A DNA stretch of 64,000 nucleotides from NCBI GenBank assembly GCA_045545235.1, contig JAZQAN010000056.1:62001-126000 (forward strand), written 5' to 3'. Origin of the DNA: CAZNKU01 sp045545235 (GTDB taxonomy: Bacteria > Bacillota > Clostridia > Monoglobales > Firm-18). The notes beneath the pieces are model-generated. The model saw only the letters and a program-made list of their open reading frames with translations, was not told the DNA's origin and made no database searches. Both the position numbers and the translations under genes were made by a program. The stretch's first letter is position 1, and each line of letters opens with the position of its first letter. This document shows, piece by piece, positions 26,144-33,646 of the stretch.

Positions 26144-28315
26144 ATGGTGTTTTGCCATAATAATTTTATAAAAACGAATAGAGAATTTCACTTTGAATAT
26201 ACAGGGAACAATATCGCCCCTATGTTTAGAAAAAAGTTTAAACTAACCGAAACTGAGAACGCAAAGCTGTATGTATGCGGTCTTGGTTACGGTTATTATT
26301 ATATAAACGGAAAAAAGGTGACTGAGGATTTGTTTATTGCACCCGTCAGCGATTATAATAAAACACTTTGGTACAATGTTTATGATGTCAGTGAATTTCT
26401 GCATGAGGGTGAAAATGTAATATCTGTAATTTTGGGCAACGGATGGTACAACGAAGAGGTCAGGACTACCTGGGGGCAGGAAACTGCTCCGTGGCGTGAT
26501 AATCCGAAGTTTGTGCTTGCACTTGAGGTTGACGGAGCGGTTGTTTTAAAAAGTGATGAAAGCTGGAAATGCAAGGCAGATAGTGCCATTTGGTTTAACG
26601 GACTTCGAAGTGGTGAATATTTTGATGCAAGAAAATATGAGGATAACTGGAGTGAGTTTGATTACGACGATAGTTGTTGGAGTAATGCTGTAAAAGATGA
26701 AAATCCGCCAAAAGGTGTGTTTCGTGAATGCCTGTGCCAACCTATAAGGGAAACACAGATTTTTGAAACAAAAAATATCACTAAAATTGATGATGAAACA
26801 TATGTTTTTGATATTGGTCAGAATATATCGGGCTATGTTAGATTAACTGTTACAGGTAACTGTGGTGATGAGTTTATAATAAAATATGACGAGGAATTGG
26901 ATGATGAACTTAACCTCCGTAACAAAATGGATGAATTTTATTTTGAAGGTGAATTTCATACCGACAAATTTATATGTTCGGGCAAAAAGATGACATGGTC
27001 ACCGAAATTTACATATCACGGCTTTCGCTACATTACAATCAGCGGTATCAAAAATATTGAAGATGTTAAGGTTCAGGGAGTATTTGTTCATCAGGATATA
27101 GAGAGAAAAACTACTTTTGAATGTTCTGATGAGCTTTTAAACAAAATGTTTGAAGCGGGGGTTATATCCTGCTGGTCAAATATGTTTTATATGCTTACCG
27201 ACTGTCCTACAAGGGAAAAGTACGGTTGGATGAACGACGCACAGTCTTCATGTGAGCAGATGCTTACAAACTTTAAAATAGATAAATTACTTATAAAATG
27301 GTTGCAGGATATTTACGATGCAATGCGTGAAGACGGAAAGCTTCCAGGCATAGTCCCTACAGGCGGTTGGGGTTATGACTGGGGTAATGGCCCCGTTTCC
27401 GACGGTAATTTGTTTGAAATACCCTTAAGGGTTTATATGCACACAGGTGAATCAAAATACCTTGTAGATTCACTTGAATATTTTGACAGATACTTTGAAA
27501 TGCTTGATCAAAACCGTGATGAAAAGGGATTTGTGAATTTCGGTCTTGACGACTGGACATATCCCGGAGATGTAAAGCATACAACGGCAGGTTTTATAAA
27601 TGCAGTTTTAGAATATGAATTTTTGGGTATTGCAGAGCTTGCGGCAAAGCTTAAGGGTGTTGACGTTTCAAAGTATAAACACCGTGCAGATAATTTGCGC
27701 AAACTTATAACCGAAACATTTATAACTGCAGACGGATGTTGTACAATAGAAGAACAGTCAGCTGTAGCAATGCTTATATATTACGGCTTGTATGAGGATT
27801 TGAACCCTCTTGGAAATCAACTTGCCAAACTTGTTGATGTTGAAAACAATCACCACAAATGCGGAATGGTTGGTATGAGAAGATTACTTCTTGCGCTTAA
27901 CAAATGCGGTCTTTGGGATCTTGCATACAAGGTGCTTACCGCAGAGGGTTATCCAGGCTATAAAGTTTGGTTTGATCAGGGTGCAACAACTCTTTGGGAA
28001 ATATGGGACGAAAAGCATCTTGAATCCAAAAATCACCACATGTATTCAGACTTTATGTCCTGGATAATAAAAACCCTTGTAGGTATACAGCTTGACTTTG
28101 AAAGCTTGGGCGAAAAGAAATTTGTGTTTGAACCGAAATTTATAGAAGGAATAGATTTTGTAAAGGGCTCTTACACCACAGAATACGGTGATGTAACCGT
28201 TAAATGGAAAAGAGAAAATGATAAAGTATTTGTCACGGTAAACAAGCCTGAAAATTTAGTGCTTAAATATAATGGTGTTTGTTTGAATGACGGAATTAAC
28301 AATTTTGAAATATAA
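26144..28315 (+). CDS. GH78 alpha-L-rhamnosidase-like protein
   Basis: A 723-residue glycoside hydrolase resembling family GH78. The N-terminal beta domains (residues about 20-310) contain GLGYGYYYINGKKV and NGWYNEEVRTTW, the usual accessory region. The (alpha/alpha)6 catalytic domain has TDCPTREKYGWMNDAQ, matching the family hallmark with the general acid region, and later ATTLWEIWDE. No signal peptide, so it acts in the cytoplasm on imported oligosaccharides. It would release L-rhamnose from pectin- or glycoside-derived fragments. It starts on the base after the PHP stop codon. Substrate detail is inferred. Confidence 0.88.
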   Translation: MVFCHNNFIKTNREFHFEYTGNNIAPMFRKKFKLTETENAKLYVCGLGYGYYYINGKKVTEDLFIAPVSDYNKTLWYNVYDVSEFLHEGENVISVILGNGWYNEEVRTTWGQETAPWRDNPKFVLALEVDGAVVLKSDESWKCKADSAIWFNGLRSGEYFDARKYEDNWSEFDYDDSCWSNAVKDENPPKGVFRECLCQPIRETQIFETKNITKIDDETYVFDIGQNISGYVRLTVTGNCGDEFIIKYDEELDDELNLRNKMDEFYFEGEFHTDKFICSGKKMTWSPKFTYHGFRYITISGIKNIEDVKVQGVFVHQDIERKTTFECSDELLNKMFEAGVISCWSNMFYMLTDCPTREKYGWMNDAQSSCEQMLTNFKIDKLLIKWLQDIYDAMREDGKLPGIVPTGGWGYDWGNGPVSDGNLFEIPLRVYMHTGESKYLVDSLEYFDRYFEMLDQNRDEKGFVNFGLDDWTYPGDVKHTTAGFINAVLEYEFLGIAELAAKLKGVDVSKYKHRADNLRKLITETFITADGCCTIEEQSAVAMLIYYGLYEDLNPLGNQLAKLVDVENNHHKCGMVGMRRLLLALNKCGLWDLAYKVLTAEGYPGYKVWFDQGATTLWEIWDEKHLESKNHHMYSDFMSWIIKTLVGIQLDFESLGEKKFVFEPKFIEGIDFVKGSYTTEYGDVTVKWKRENDKVFVTVNKPENLVLKYNGVCLNDGINNFEI

Positions 28316-28329
28316 CGGGAGGAATAAAG

Positions 28330-28905
28330 ATGAAATCAGTTAAAAATAAACAGTTGGTAGTAGGTGCAGACTTTGCGGGATATCCACTTAAAGAGGCAGT
28401 ATGTGAATACCTTCGTAAAAAAGGTTGGGAAATTACAGATATGGGCGTAAAGACAGATTCTGACCCTGACGATACAGACCTTATGTTCCACAGAGTTGGA
28501 CTTCGCGTTGGCGCAATGATTTCAGAAGGTGAATTTGACAGAGCATTACTTTTCTGTGGAACAGGTATGGGTATACACATTGCCGCAAGCAAATGTCCCG
28601 GTGTTCATGCAGGTGTAGTTGAAAGTGTTCCTGCGGCACTTCGTGCAATTACAGGCAACGGAGTAAATGTTCTTGCTATGGGTGCTTTTTATGTTGCACC
28701 GCAAATGGGCTGTGAAATTGCAGACGCTTATCTTAACGCAGACCTTGGTACAGGATATGAATGGTGGAAGAACTTTTACGAATTCCACAAGCTTGCAATT
28801 GATGAGCTTGATGCCTTTGATTATGAAGAATATAAGAAAAATGGCTTTAAGGTAAACAAGCTTGGCGACTATCCACTTGAGCTTGAAACAAAGCCGGAGG
28901 AATAG
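28330..28905 (+). CDS. RpiB/LacA/LacB-family sugar-phosphate isomerase
   Basis: A 191-residue member of the RpiB/LacAB aldose-ketose isomerase family. The phosphate/active-site loop FCGTGMGIHIAASK, with the catalytic Cys, is kept. The N-terminal motif reads GADFAGYPLK where RpiB has a DHAG motif, so the usual His is Phe; the protein is also about 40 residues longer than RpiB. It is therefore unlikely to be a housekeeping ribose-5-phosphate isomerase. With a rhamnosidase upstream, a deoxy-sugar-related isomerase is possible. GGGAGG precedes the ATG. Confidence 0.85.
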   Translation: MKSVKNKQLVVGADFAGYPLKEAVCEYLRKKGWEITDMGVKTDSDPDDTDLMFHRVGLRVGAMISEGEFDRALLFCGTGMGIHIAASKCPGVHAGVVESVPAALRAITGNGVNVLAMGAFYVAPQMGCEIADAYLNADLGTGYEWWKNFYEFHKLAIDELDAFDYEEYKKNGFKVNKLGDYPLELETKPEE

Positions 28906-28906
28906 T

Positions 28907-29629
28907 ATGAAGGTTTCTGAAAAAATCCTCCTTGACCGTAAAGGTCTTGAAACATACGGACCTGTAAATATTGTTATACTTGGTGACAGCGTTTCTCACG
29001 GAGCTATGTGTGGTTATATAGACCACGAAAACGTGTATTGGAACAGACTGCGTAAAATGCTCAACGATTACCGTGATTATATGCCTGTTAATATGATAAA
29101 TTCTTCAATAGGAGGAACCTGTGCCAAAGATGCAGTAAAACGGCTTGATAACGGAGTGTTTAATCACAATCCTGATCTTGTTATAATATGCTTTGGGCTG
29201 AATGACGTTAATGGTGAAATTTCGGTGTATCTTGATTCACTGAAAGAAATTTTTACAAGGTGCAATGAAAAGGGAGTTGACGCAATTTTTATGACTCCGA
29301 ATATGCTTAATACGTATGTGGCAGATGATACTCCGGAGCAATACAAAGAATATGCCAACAAAACCAAAGAATTTCAAAACGAAGGCAAGATGGATGAATA
29401 TATATATTCTGCAGTAAAACTTGCGGAAAGTATGGGTATTTCGGTTTGTGACTGCTATTCTGAATGGAAAAAGCTTGCACAATCTCAAGATACAACGATG
29501 CTTTTGTGCAATCGCATAAACCATCCTGCACCTGAAATGCATCAGTTGTTTGCAGATGAACTTTTTGCGATAATAATAGGAAAAACAGGTGTTTTAACCT
29601 ATGCTGAAAGTACAATGTTTAACGGTTGA
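28907..29629 (+). CDS. SGNH/GDSL hydrolase
   Basis: A 240-residue SGNH hydrolase: block I ILGDSVSHGAM, block II around SSIGGTC, block III CFGLNDVN, and the catalytic Asp/His region NRINHPAPEMHQLF near the C-terminus. It has no signal peptide, so a cytoplasmic esterase or deacetylase acting on acetylated oligosaccharides or glycosides is plausible next to the rhamnosidase. The ATG at 28907 is chosen for GGAGG six bases upstream. It is the last gene of BMC operon 1. Confidence 0.83.
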   Translation: MKVSEKILLDRKGLETYGPVNIVILGDSVSHGAMCGYIDHENVYWNRLRKMLNDYRDYMPVNMINSSIGGTCAKDAVKRLDNGVFNHNPDLVIICFGLNDVNGEISVYLDSLKEIFTRCNEKGVDAIFMTPNMLNTYVADDTPEQYKEYANKTKEFQNEGKMDEYIYSAVKLAESMGISVCDCYSEWKKLAQSQDTTMLLCNRINHPAPEMHQLFADELFAIIIGKTGVLTYAESTMFNG

Positions 29630-29666
29630 AACAACTGGCGATTTTTGAAAATCTGTGTTTTTGAGA

Positions 29667-29703
29667 TAAAAAACAGAAAAAACCACAAAAAAACAGAAAA
29701 AAC
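29667..29703 (+). promoter_or_regulatory. Candidate regulator site upstream of BMC operon 2
   Basis: Two direct copies of AAAAACAGAAAAAAC lie here about 18 bases apart, separated by CAC and an A-run, and end three bases before the -35 hexamer at 29706. The same AAAACAGAAAAA-CAC-AAAAA string occurs upstream of BMC operon 1 in the opposite orientation (20156-20180). Direct repeats of this size are compatible with a DeoR-family operator, such as the regulator at 38275. Confidence 0.45.
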
Positions 29704-29705
29704 TA

Positions 29706-29734
29706 TTGACTTCAAAGATTTACTGTGATACAAT
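29706..29734 (+). promoter_or_regulatory. Promoter for BMC operon 2
   Basis: TTGACT (29706-29711), 17 bases, TACAAT (29729-29734); AAGGAG follows ahead of the aldolase ATG at 29785. Confidence 0.82.
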
Positions 29735-29784
29735 TATAGTAACGAAGTATGGTTAAAAAGAAATAATATAAAGGAGATAAAACA

Positions 29785-30600
29785 ATGGTATCAGAATTCG
29801 AAATCAAAAAACAAATTTGTGACATTGGTAAGAGAATTTATGACAGAGGTATGGTTGCTGCAAACGACGGTAACATTTCTGTTAAGATTTCAGACAATGA
29901 ATTTTTGTGTACACCAACAGGTGTAAGTAAGGGTTTTATGACACCTGAATATATCTGTAAAGTAGACGCAAAGGGAAATGTAATTCAGGCAAACGGTAAT
30001 TTCAAGCCATCTTCTGAAATTAAGATGCATATGCGTGTTTATCAGCAGAGACCTGATGTCAAGTCTGTTGTACATGCACATCCTATTTATGCAACAAGCT
30101 TTGCTATTGCAGGCATTCCGCTTACACAGCCTATTATGCCTGAAGCGGTAATTGCTCTTGGCTGCGTACCGATTGCTGAATACGGCACACCTTCAACAGA
30201 AGAAATTCCTGATGCAGTTGAAAAGTACTTGCCTCACTTTGATGCAGTGTTGCTTGCTAACCACGGTGCACTTTCTTATTCAGATTCTCTTCTTAGCGCA
30301 TATCATAAGATGGAATCATTGGAATTTTATGCTGAGCTTTTGTTTAAGGCAAAACAGCTTGGCGGACCTAAGGAGCTTACAGTTCCACAGGTTGAAAGAC
30401 TTTATGAAATCAGAAGACAGTTTGGTCTTTCAGGTAAACATCCTGCAAACCTTTGCCCAAACGTTAAGTCAGGTAAGGCAAGCTGCCACACATGCGGTCT
30501 TTGTAATGGTGGTAAGGTAGATGATGAACCTGCTTCATCAACTGATGCTGATCTTGTTGCTGCTATAACCAAAAAGGTTATGGAGCAGCTTGGTAAATAA
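29785..30600 (+). CDS. Class II L-fuculose/L-rhamnulose-1-phosphate-type aldolase with encapsulation peptide
   Basis: A 271-residue class II (zinc) aldolase of the AraD/FucA family that would split a 6-deoxy-ketohexose 1-phosphate into dihydroxyacetone phosphate and L-lactaldehyde. Visible motifs are GNISVKI, the catalytic Glu in FKPSSEIKMHMR, zinc ligands in VVHAHPIYA and LANHGALSY. It is about 55 residues longer than FucA. The added tail has four Cys (CPNVKSGKASCHTCGLC) that might bind zinc or a cluster, a linker, and an amphipathic helix DADLVAAITKKVMEQL like BMC encapsulation peptides. First gene of BMC operon 2. Confidence 0.92.
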   Translation: MVSEFEIKKQICDIGKRIYDRGMVAANDGNISVKISDNEFLCTPTGVSKGFMTPEYICKVDAKGNVIQANGNFKPSSEIKMHMRVYQQRPDVKSVVHAHPIYATSFAIAGIPLTQPIMPEAVIALGCVPIAEYGTPSTEEIPDAVEKYLPHFDAVLLANHGALSYSDSLLSAYHKMESLEFYAELLFKAKQLGGPKELTVPQVERLYEIRRQFGLSGKHPANLCPNVKSGKASCHTCGLCNGGKVDDEPASSTDADLVAAITKKVMEQLGK

Positions 30601-30619
30601 ATTACGGGGAGATGTCCTT

Positions 30620-31090
30620 ATGGATGAAAAAACACTCTCTTTGGTTGTGAAGTCTGTTATAGACAGTATGCAAAATAAAAAAATTACTCTTGATGTTGCA
30701 AGAAAGCTTATACATAAGGTTGAAAAAAAGGCAGAGGAAATGGGTGTTAACGCAGTTGTTGCCGTTGCAAATGACGGTGGAAATGTTGTGGCGGTTGAGT
30801 GTATGGACGATTCATACATAGCAAGCTATGATATTGCAGTTAACAAGGCTTTTACCTGCGCAGCACTTAAAATGCCCACTACAACTTTAAAAGAGCTTGC
30901 GCAACCCGGCAAGGAACTTTATGGCATACAGTTTACAAACAACGGACGTATTGTTATATTCGGCGGTGGTGTTCCTCTTAAAGACGGTGATAAAACAATC
31001 GGAGGTCTCGGCGTAAGCGGAGGTAGTGAACAGCAGGATACTTTACTTGCAGAATATGGCGAAAGAGTTTTTCTGGAGGAATTACTCTGA
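30620..31090 (+). CDS. PduO C-terminal/GlcG-like (heme-binding-type) protein
   Basis: A 156-residue protein of the GlcG/HbpS/PduO-C family (LHKVEKKAEEMG-type helix, then VVAVANDGGNVVAVECMD, and Gly-rich IFGGGVPLKDG and GLGVSGGSEQQD). PduO-C domains bind heme or cobalamin-related ligands in some cases, but the role in B12-independent microcompartments is unknown. The first 20 residues (LSLVVKSVIDSMQNK) look like an N-terminal encapsulation peptide. The ATG at 30620 is chosen for GGGGAG about nine bases upstream. Its stop overlaps the next start (TGATG). Confidence 0.85.
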   Translation: MDEKTLSLVVKSVIDSMQNKKITLDVARKLIHKVEKKAEEMGVNAVVAVANDGGNVVAVECMDDSYIASYDIAVNKAFTCAALKMPTTTLKELAQPGKELYGIQFTNNGRIVIFGGGVPLKDGDKTIGGLGVSGGSEQQDTLLAEYGERVFLEELL

Positions 31091-32577
31091 TGGATTTTAA
31101 AGGTATTAAAACAGTAGAAGCAAACTGTGATAATTTTAATACAATGATTTACGATTTAATTGAACAGGGTGGGTATCTGTGCAGTAAGCGTCAGTGTAAG
31201 AAGCTTGAAGGTGTTTTAAAACGAACTTCATCTTTAAATGCAGTTATGTATGGCATTGGTGCTGTTACAACAGGCGGAAGAAAGTTTCTTATATGTACTG
31301 AAAAGGTAAATGCGAAGACAGATATTCCAATAGTTTATGTTGAGTGTAAATCGGAAAGGAGCCAAAAAATGGACTTGAATTCACAAAGTATTGAACAAAT
31401 TGTAAAGCAGGTTATGGCAGAGCTTGGAAACAGTGCGGCACCATCTGATTCTGCACCAAAAGCAGGAGGGGCAATTCCAAAAACTTCAAAAGCTGCTATG
31501 CTTACAAAACTTGAAAATTATGACATTAAAGAATTTCCAATCCCTGAAATAGGTGATGATGATATTCTTGTAAAGGTTGAAGGCTGCGGTGTTTGCGGTA
31601 CTGATGCTCACGAATTTAAGCGTGACCCATTTGGTCTTATACCTGTTGTTTTAGGACACGAGGGTACAGGCGAAATTGTTAAAATGGGTAAAAACGTTAA
31701 AAAGGACAGTGCAGGTAAGCCTTTGGCAATTGGTGACAAGGTTGTAACTTGTATGATATTTAAGGATAATCCTGATATTACAATGTTTGATCTTAACAAA
31801 CAGAATGTTGGAGGTGCTGATGTTTACGGACTTGTACCTGATGATGACATTCACCTTAATGGTTGGTTTGCTGATTACATTGTAATCCGCGGAGGTTCTA
31901 CAGTGTTTAATGTAAGTGACCTTGATTTGGATTCACGAATTTTAATCGAACCATGTGCAGTTCTTATTCACGCAGTTGAACGTGCAAAGACAACAGGTAT
32001 TCTTCGTTTCAACAGCAGGGTTGTGGTACAGGGTTGCGGACCTATCGGTCTTATCTGTATAGCAATTTTAAGAACTATGGGTATTGAAAATATCGTAGCT
32101 GTTGACGGTAACGAAAAGAGACTTGAGTTTTCAAAACTTATGGGTGCTACAAAGTCAGTTAACTTTATGGAGCACAAGGGCATTGAAGCTTTGGAAGCTG
32201 CTGTTGTAGATGCATTCGGCGGTTATCACGCAGACTTTGCGTTCCAGTGTACAGGCTCACCTATAGCTCATGCTAACATTTACAAGTTTATAAGAAGTGG
32301 CGGCGGACTTTGCGAGCTTGGTTTCTTTATAAACGGCGGTGATGCTACAATTAACCCGCACTTTGATATTTGCTCTAAGGAAATTACAACTGTTGGTTCA
32401 TGGGTTTACACACTTCGTGATTATGCTACAACATTTGATTTCTTAAAGAGAGCAAAGGCAATAGGTATTCCTTTGGAAAAACTTATTACACACAGATTCC
32501 CGCTTGACAAGATTAACGAAGCACACGTTACAAACTTGAAGCAGGAAGGCTTAAAAGTTGTTATTATTAATGAATAA
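31090..32577 (+). CDS. Zinc alcohol dehydrogenase (MDR) with 93-residue N-terminal extension and internal start
   Basis: The full frame is 495 residues. Residues 94-495 are a medium-chain dehydrogenase: catalytic zinc motifs GCGVCGTD (C169) and GHEG (H190), a Rossmann motif QGCGPIGLICIAIL, and no clear structural-zinc Cys lobe. Residues 1-93 are a domain I do not recognise. An internal ATG at 31369 has AAAGGAG seven bases upstream and starts with MDLNSQSIEQIVKQVMAELG, an encapsulation-peptide pattern. A tagged 402-residue enzyme is therefore probably made, with or without the longer form. Likely role: reduce lactaldehyde or propanal, recycling NADH inside the compartment. Confidence 0.87.
   Translation: MDFKGIKTVEANCDNFNTMIYDLIEQGGYLCSKRQCKKLEGVLKRTSSLNAVMYGIGAVTTGGRKFLICTEKVNAKTDIPIVYVECKSERSQKMDLNSQSIEQIVKQVMAELGNSAAPSDSAPKAGGAIPKTSKAAMLTKLENYDIKEFPIPEIGDDDILVKVEGCGVCGTDAHEFKRDPFGLIPVVLGHEGTGEIVKMGKNVKKDSAGKPLAIGDKVVTCMIFKDNPDITMFDLNKQNVGGADVYGLVPDDDIHLNGWFADYIVIRGGSTVFNVSDLDLDSRILIEPCAVLIHAVERAKTTGILRFNSRVVVQGCGPIGLICIAILRTMGIENIVAVDGNEKRLEFSKLMGATKSVNFMEHKGIEALEAAVVDAFGGYHADFAFQCTGSPIAHANIYKFIRSGGGLCELGFFINGGDATINPHFDICSKEITTVGSWVYTLRDYATTFDFLKRAKAIGIPLEKLITHRFPLDKINEAHVTNLKQEGLKVVIINE
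31355..31371 (+). promoter_or_regulatory. Internal ribosome-binding site and ATG inside the alcohol dehydrogenase frame
   Basis: AAAGGAG (31355-31361), seven bases, ATG (31369-31371), in frame with the upstream start at 31090. The new N-terminus would be the predicted encapsulation helix. Confidence 0.7.
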
Positions 32578-32612
32578 AATAAACTAAAATATTAAAACAG
32601 GAGGAATTTAAA

Positions 32613-32888
32613 ATGGCACAGGAAGCTTTGGGTATGATCGAAACAAGAGGTCTTACAGCTGCAATTGAAGCAGCAGATGCAATGATTAAGGCAGCAGAGG
32701 TTGTTCTTATCGGTACAGAAAAAATCGGTTCAGGTTTGGTAAGCGTTATGGTACGTGGTGATGTTGGTGCTGTAAAGGCTGCTACAGAAGCAGGCTCAGT
32801 TGCTGCTCAGCGTCTTGGCGAATTGGTAGCTGTACACGTTATCCCTCGTCCACACGGTGACGTTGAAAAGATTTTGCCTACACTATAA
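32613..32888 (+). CDS. BMC-H hexameric shell protein (PduA/PduJ-type)
   Basis: A 91-residue canonical BMC-H protein: LGMIETRGLTAAIEAADAM, then LIGTEKIGSGLVSVMVRGDV, then HVIPRPHGDVEKILP. Hexamers tile the facets of the microcompartment shell and their central pores pass substrates. Preceded by GGAGGA. The next gene encodes a near-identical domain, so the pair arose by duplication. Confidence 0.96.
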   Translation: MAQEALGMIETRGLTAAIEAADAMIKAAEVVLIGTEKIGSGLVSVMVRGDVGAVKAATEAGSVAAQRLGELVAVHVIPRPHGDVEKILPTL

Positions 32889-32905
32889 GGTAAAGGAGAG
32901 TTAAT

Positions 32906-33298
32906 ATGGCTACTCCAAAGAAAACAACAAAAACTACAACAAAAAAGGTAACAAATTCAACTGAAGTTAAAACTGCGGTTGAAACAAATATTACAAATAA
33001 TGTTAAGGAGGAAATAAAAATGGCACAGGAAGCATTAGGTATGGTAGAAACAAGAGGTTTGGTTGCTGCAATCGAAGCAGCTGATGCAATGGTTAAGGCT
33101 GCTAACGTAGCACTTATCGGTACTGAAAAAATCGGTTCAGGTCTTGTAAGTGTTATGGTACGTGGTGATGTTGGTGCTGTTAAGTCTGCTGTTGAAGCAG
33201 GTGAAGCTGCTGCTCAGCGTCTTGGCGAAATTATCGCTACACACGTTATACCTCGTCCACATGGTGATGTTGAAAAAATTCTTCCATCACTTAAGTAA
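32906..33298 (+). CDS. BMC-H shell protein with basic N-terminal extension and internal start
   Basis: The full frame is 130 residues: a 38-residue Lys/Thr-rich, probably disordered extension (MATPKKTTKTTTKKV at the start) followed by a canonical BMC-H domain nearly identical to the preceding gene. The first ATG has AAGGAGAG five bases upstream. A second ATG at 33020, which begins the canonical domain, has AAGGAGG eight bases upstream, one of the best ribosome sites in the window. Both a long and a 92-residue short protein are likely. The extension could reach outside or inside the shell, or recruit partners; this is inference. Confidence 0.93.
   Translation: MATPKKTTKTTTKKVTNSTEVKTAVETNITNNVKEEIKMAQEALGMVETRGLVAAIEAADAMVKAANVALIGTEKIGSGLVSVMVRGDVGAVKSAVEAGEAAAQRLGEIIATHVIPRPHGDVEKILPSLK
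33005..33022 (+). promoter_or_regulatory. Internal ribosome-binding site and ATG inside the extended BMC-H gene
   Basis: AAGGAGG (33005-33011), eight bases, ATG (33020-33022), in frame with the start at 32906. The bases that make the site also encode the end of the extension (VKEEIK). Confidence 0.75.
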
Positions 33299-33321
33299 TT
33301 TTTAATTACATATTCTTTGTT

Positions 33322-33349
33322 TTCGGTCTTCCCTTATGGGGAGACCGAA
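33322..33349 (+). other. Strong hairpin after the BMC-H pair
   Basis: TTCGGTCTTCCC (33322-33333) pairs fully, with one G-T, with GGGGAGACCGAA (33338-33349) around TTAT. Purines rather than a T-run follow. It fits a 3' stabilising or partial-termination hairpin that would favour the shell messages over downstream genes. Confidence 0.65.
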
Positions 33350-33375
33350 GAAAAGGATAAGGAGGATTATTTCTT

Positions 33376-33642
33376 ATGTTAATCGGTAAAGTAACAGGAA
33401 GTGTAGTTGCTACACGAAAAAATGAAAATCTTATCGGTAATAAATTTATGGTAGTAGAGCTCGTAGCTGATATGGGCGAAAAAAAGAAGATAGTGGCAAT
33501 AGATAATATTGGCGCAGGTATTGGTGAAATTGTTTTGGTTGCAACAGGTTCTGCCGCACGTATAGGTTGTGGTGTTGCGAATACACCTGTTGATGCTGCT
33601 ATTGTTGGTATTGTAGATAATTGCTCTGGAATGGAGATTTGA
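33376..33642 (+). CDS. BMC-P pentameric vertex protein (EutN/CcmL/PduN-type)
   Basis: An 88-residue EutN/CcmL-family protein: MLIGKVTGSVVATRKNENLIG at the N-terminus, VAIDNIGAGIGEIVLVATGS in the middle, and AAIVGIVDN at the end. Pentamers cap the vertices of the shell. Preceded by AAGGAGG. Only one BMC-P gene is seen in the window. Confidence 0.95.
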   Translation: MLIGKVTGSVVATRKNENLIGNKFMVVELVADMGEKKKIVAIDNIGAGIGEIVLVATGSAARIGCGVANTPVDAAIVGIVDNCSGMEI

Positions 33643-33646
33643 TTAT

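Noticed and set aside
29630..29700. Terminator after the SGNH gene of BMC operon 1
   Set aside because: Only weak hairpins (GATTT-TTGA-AAATC) with an interrupted T-run; operon 1 may read through into operon 2, so no terminator is called.
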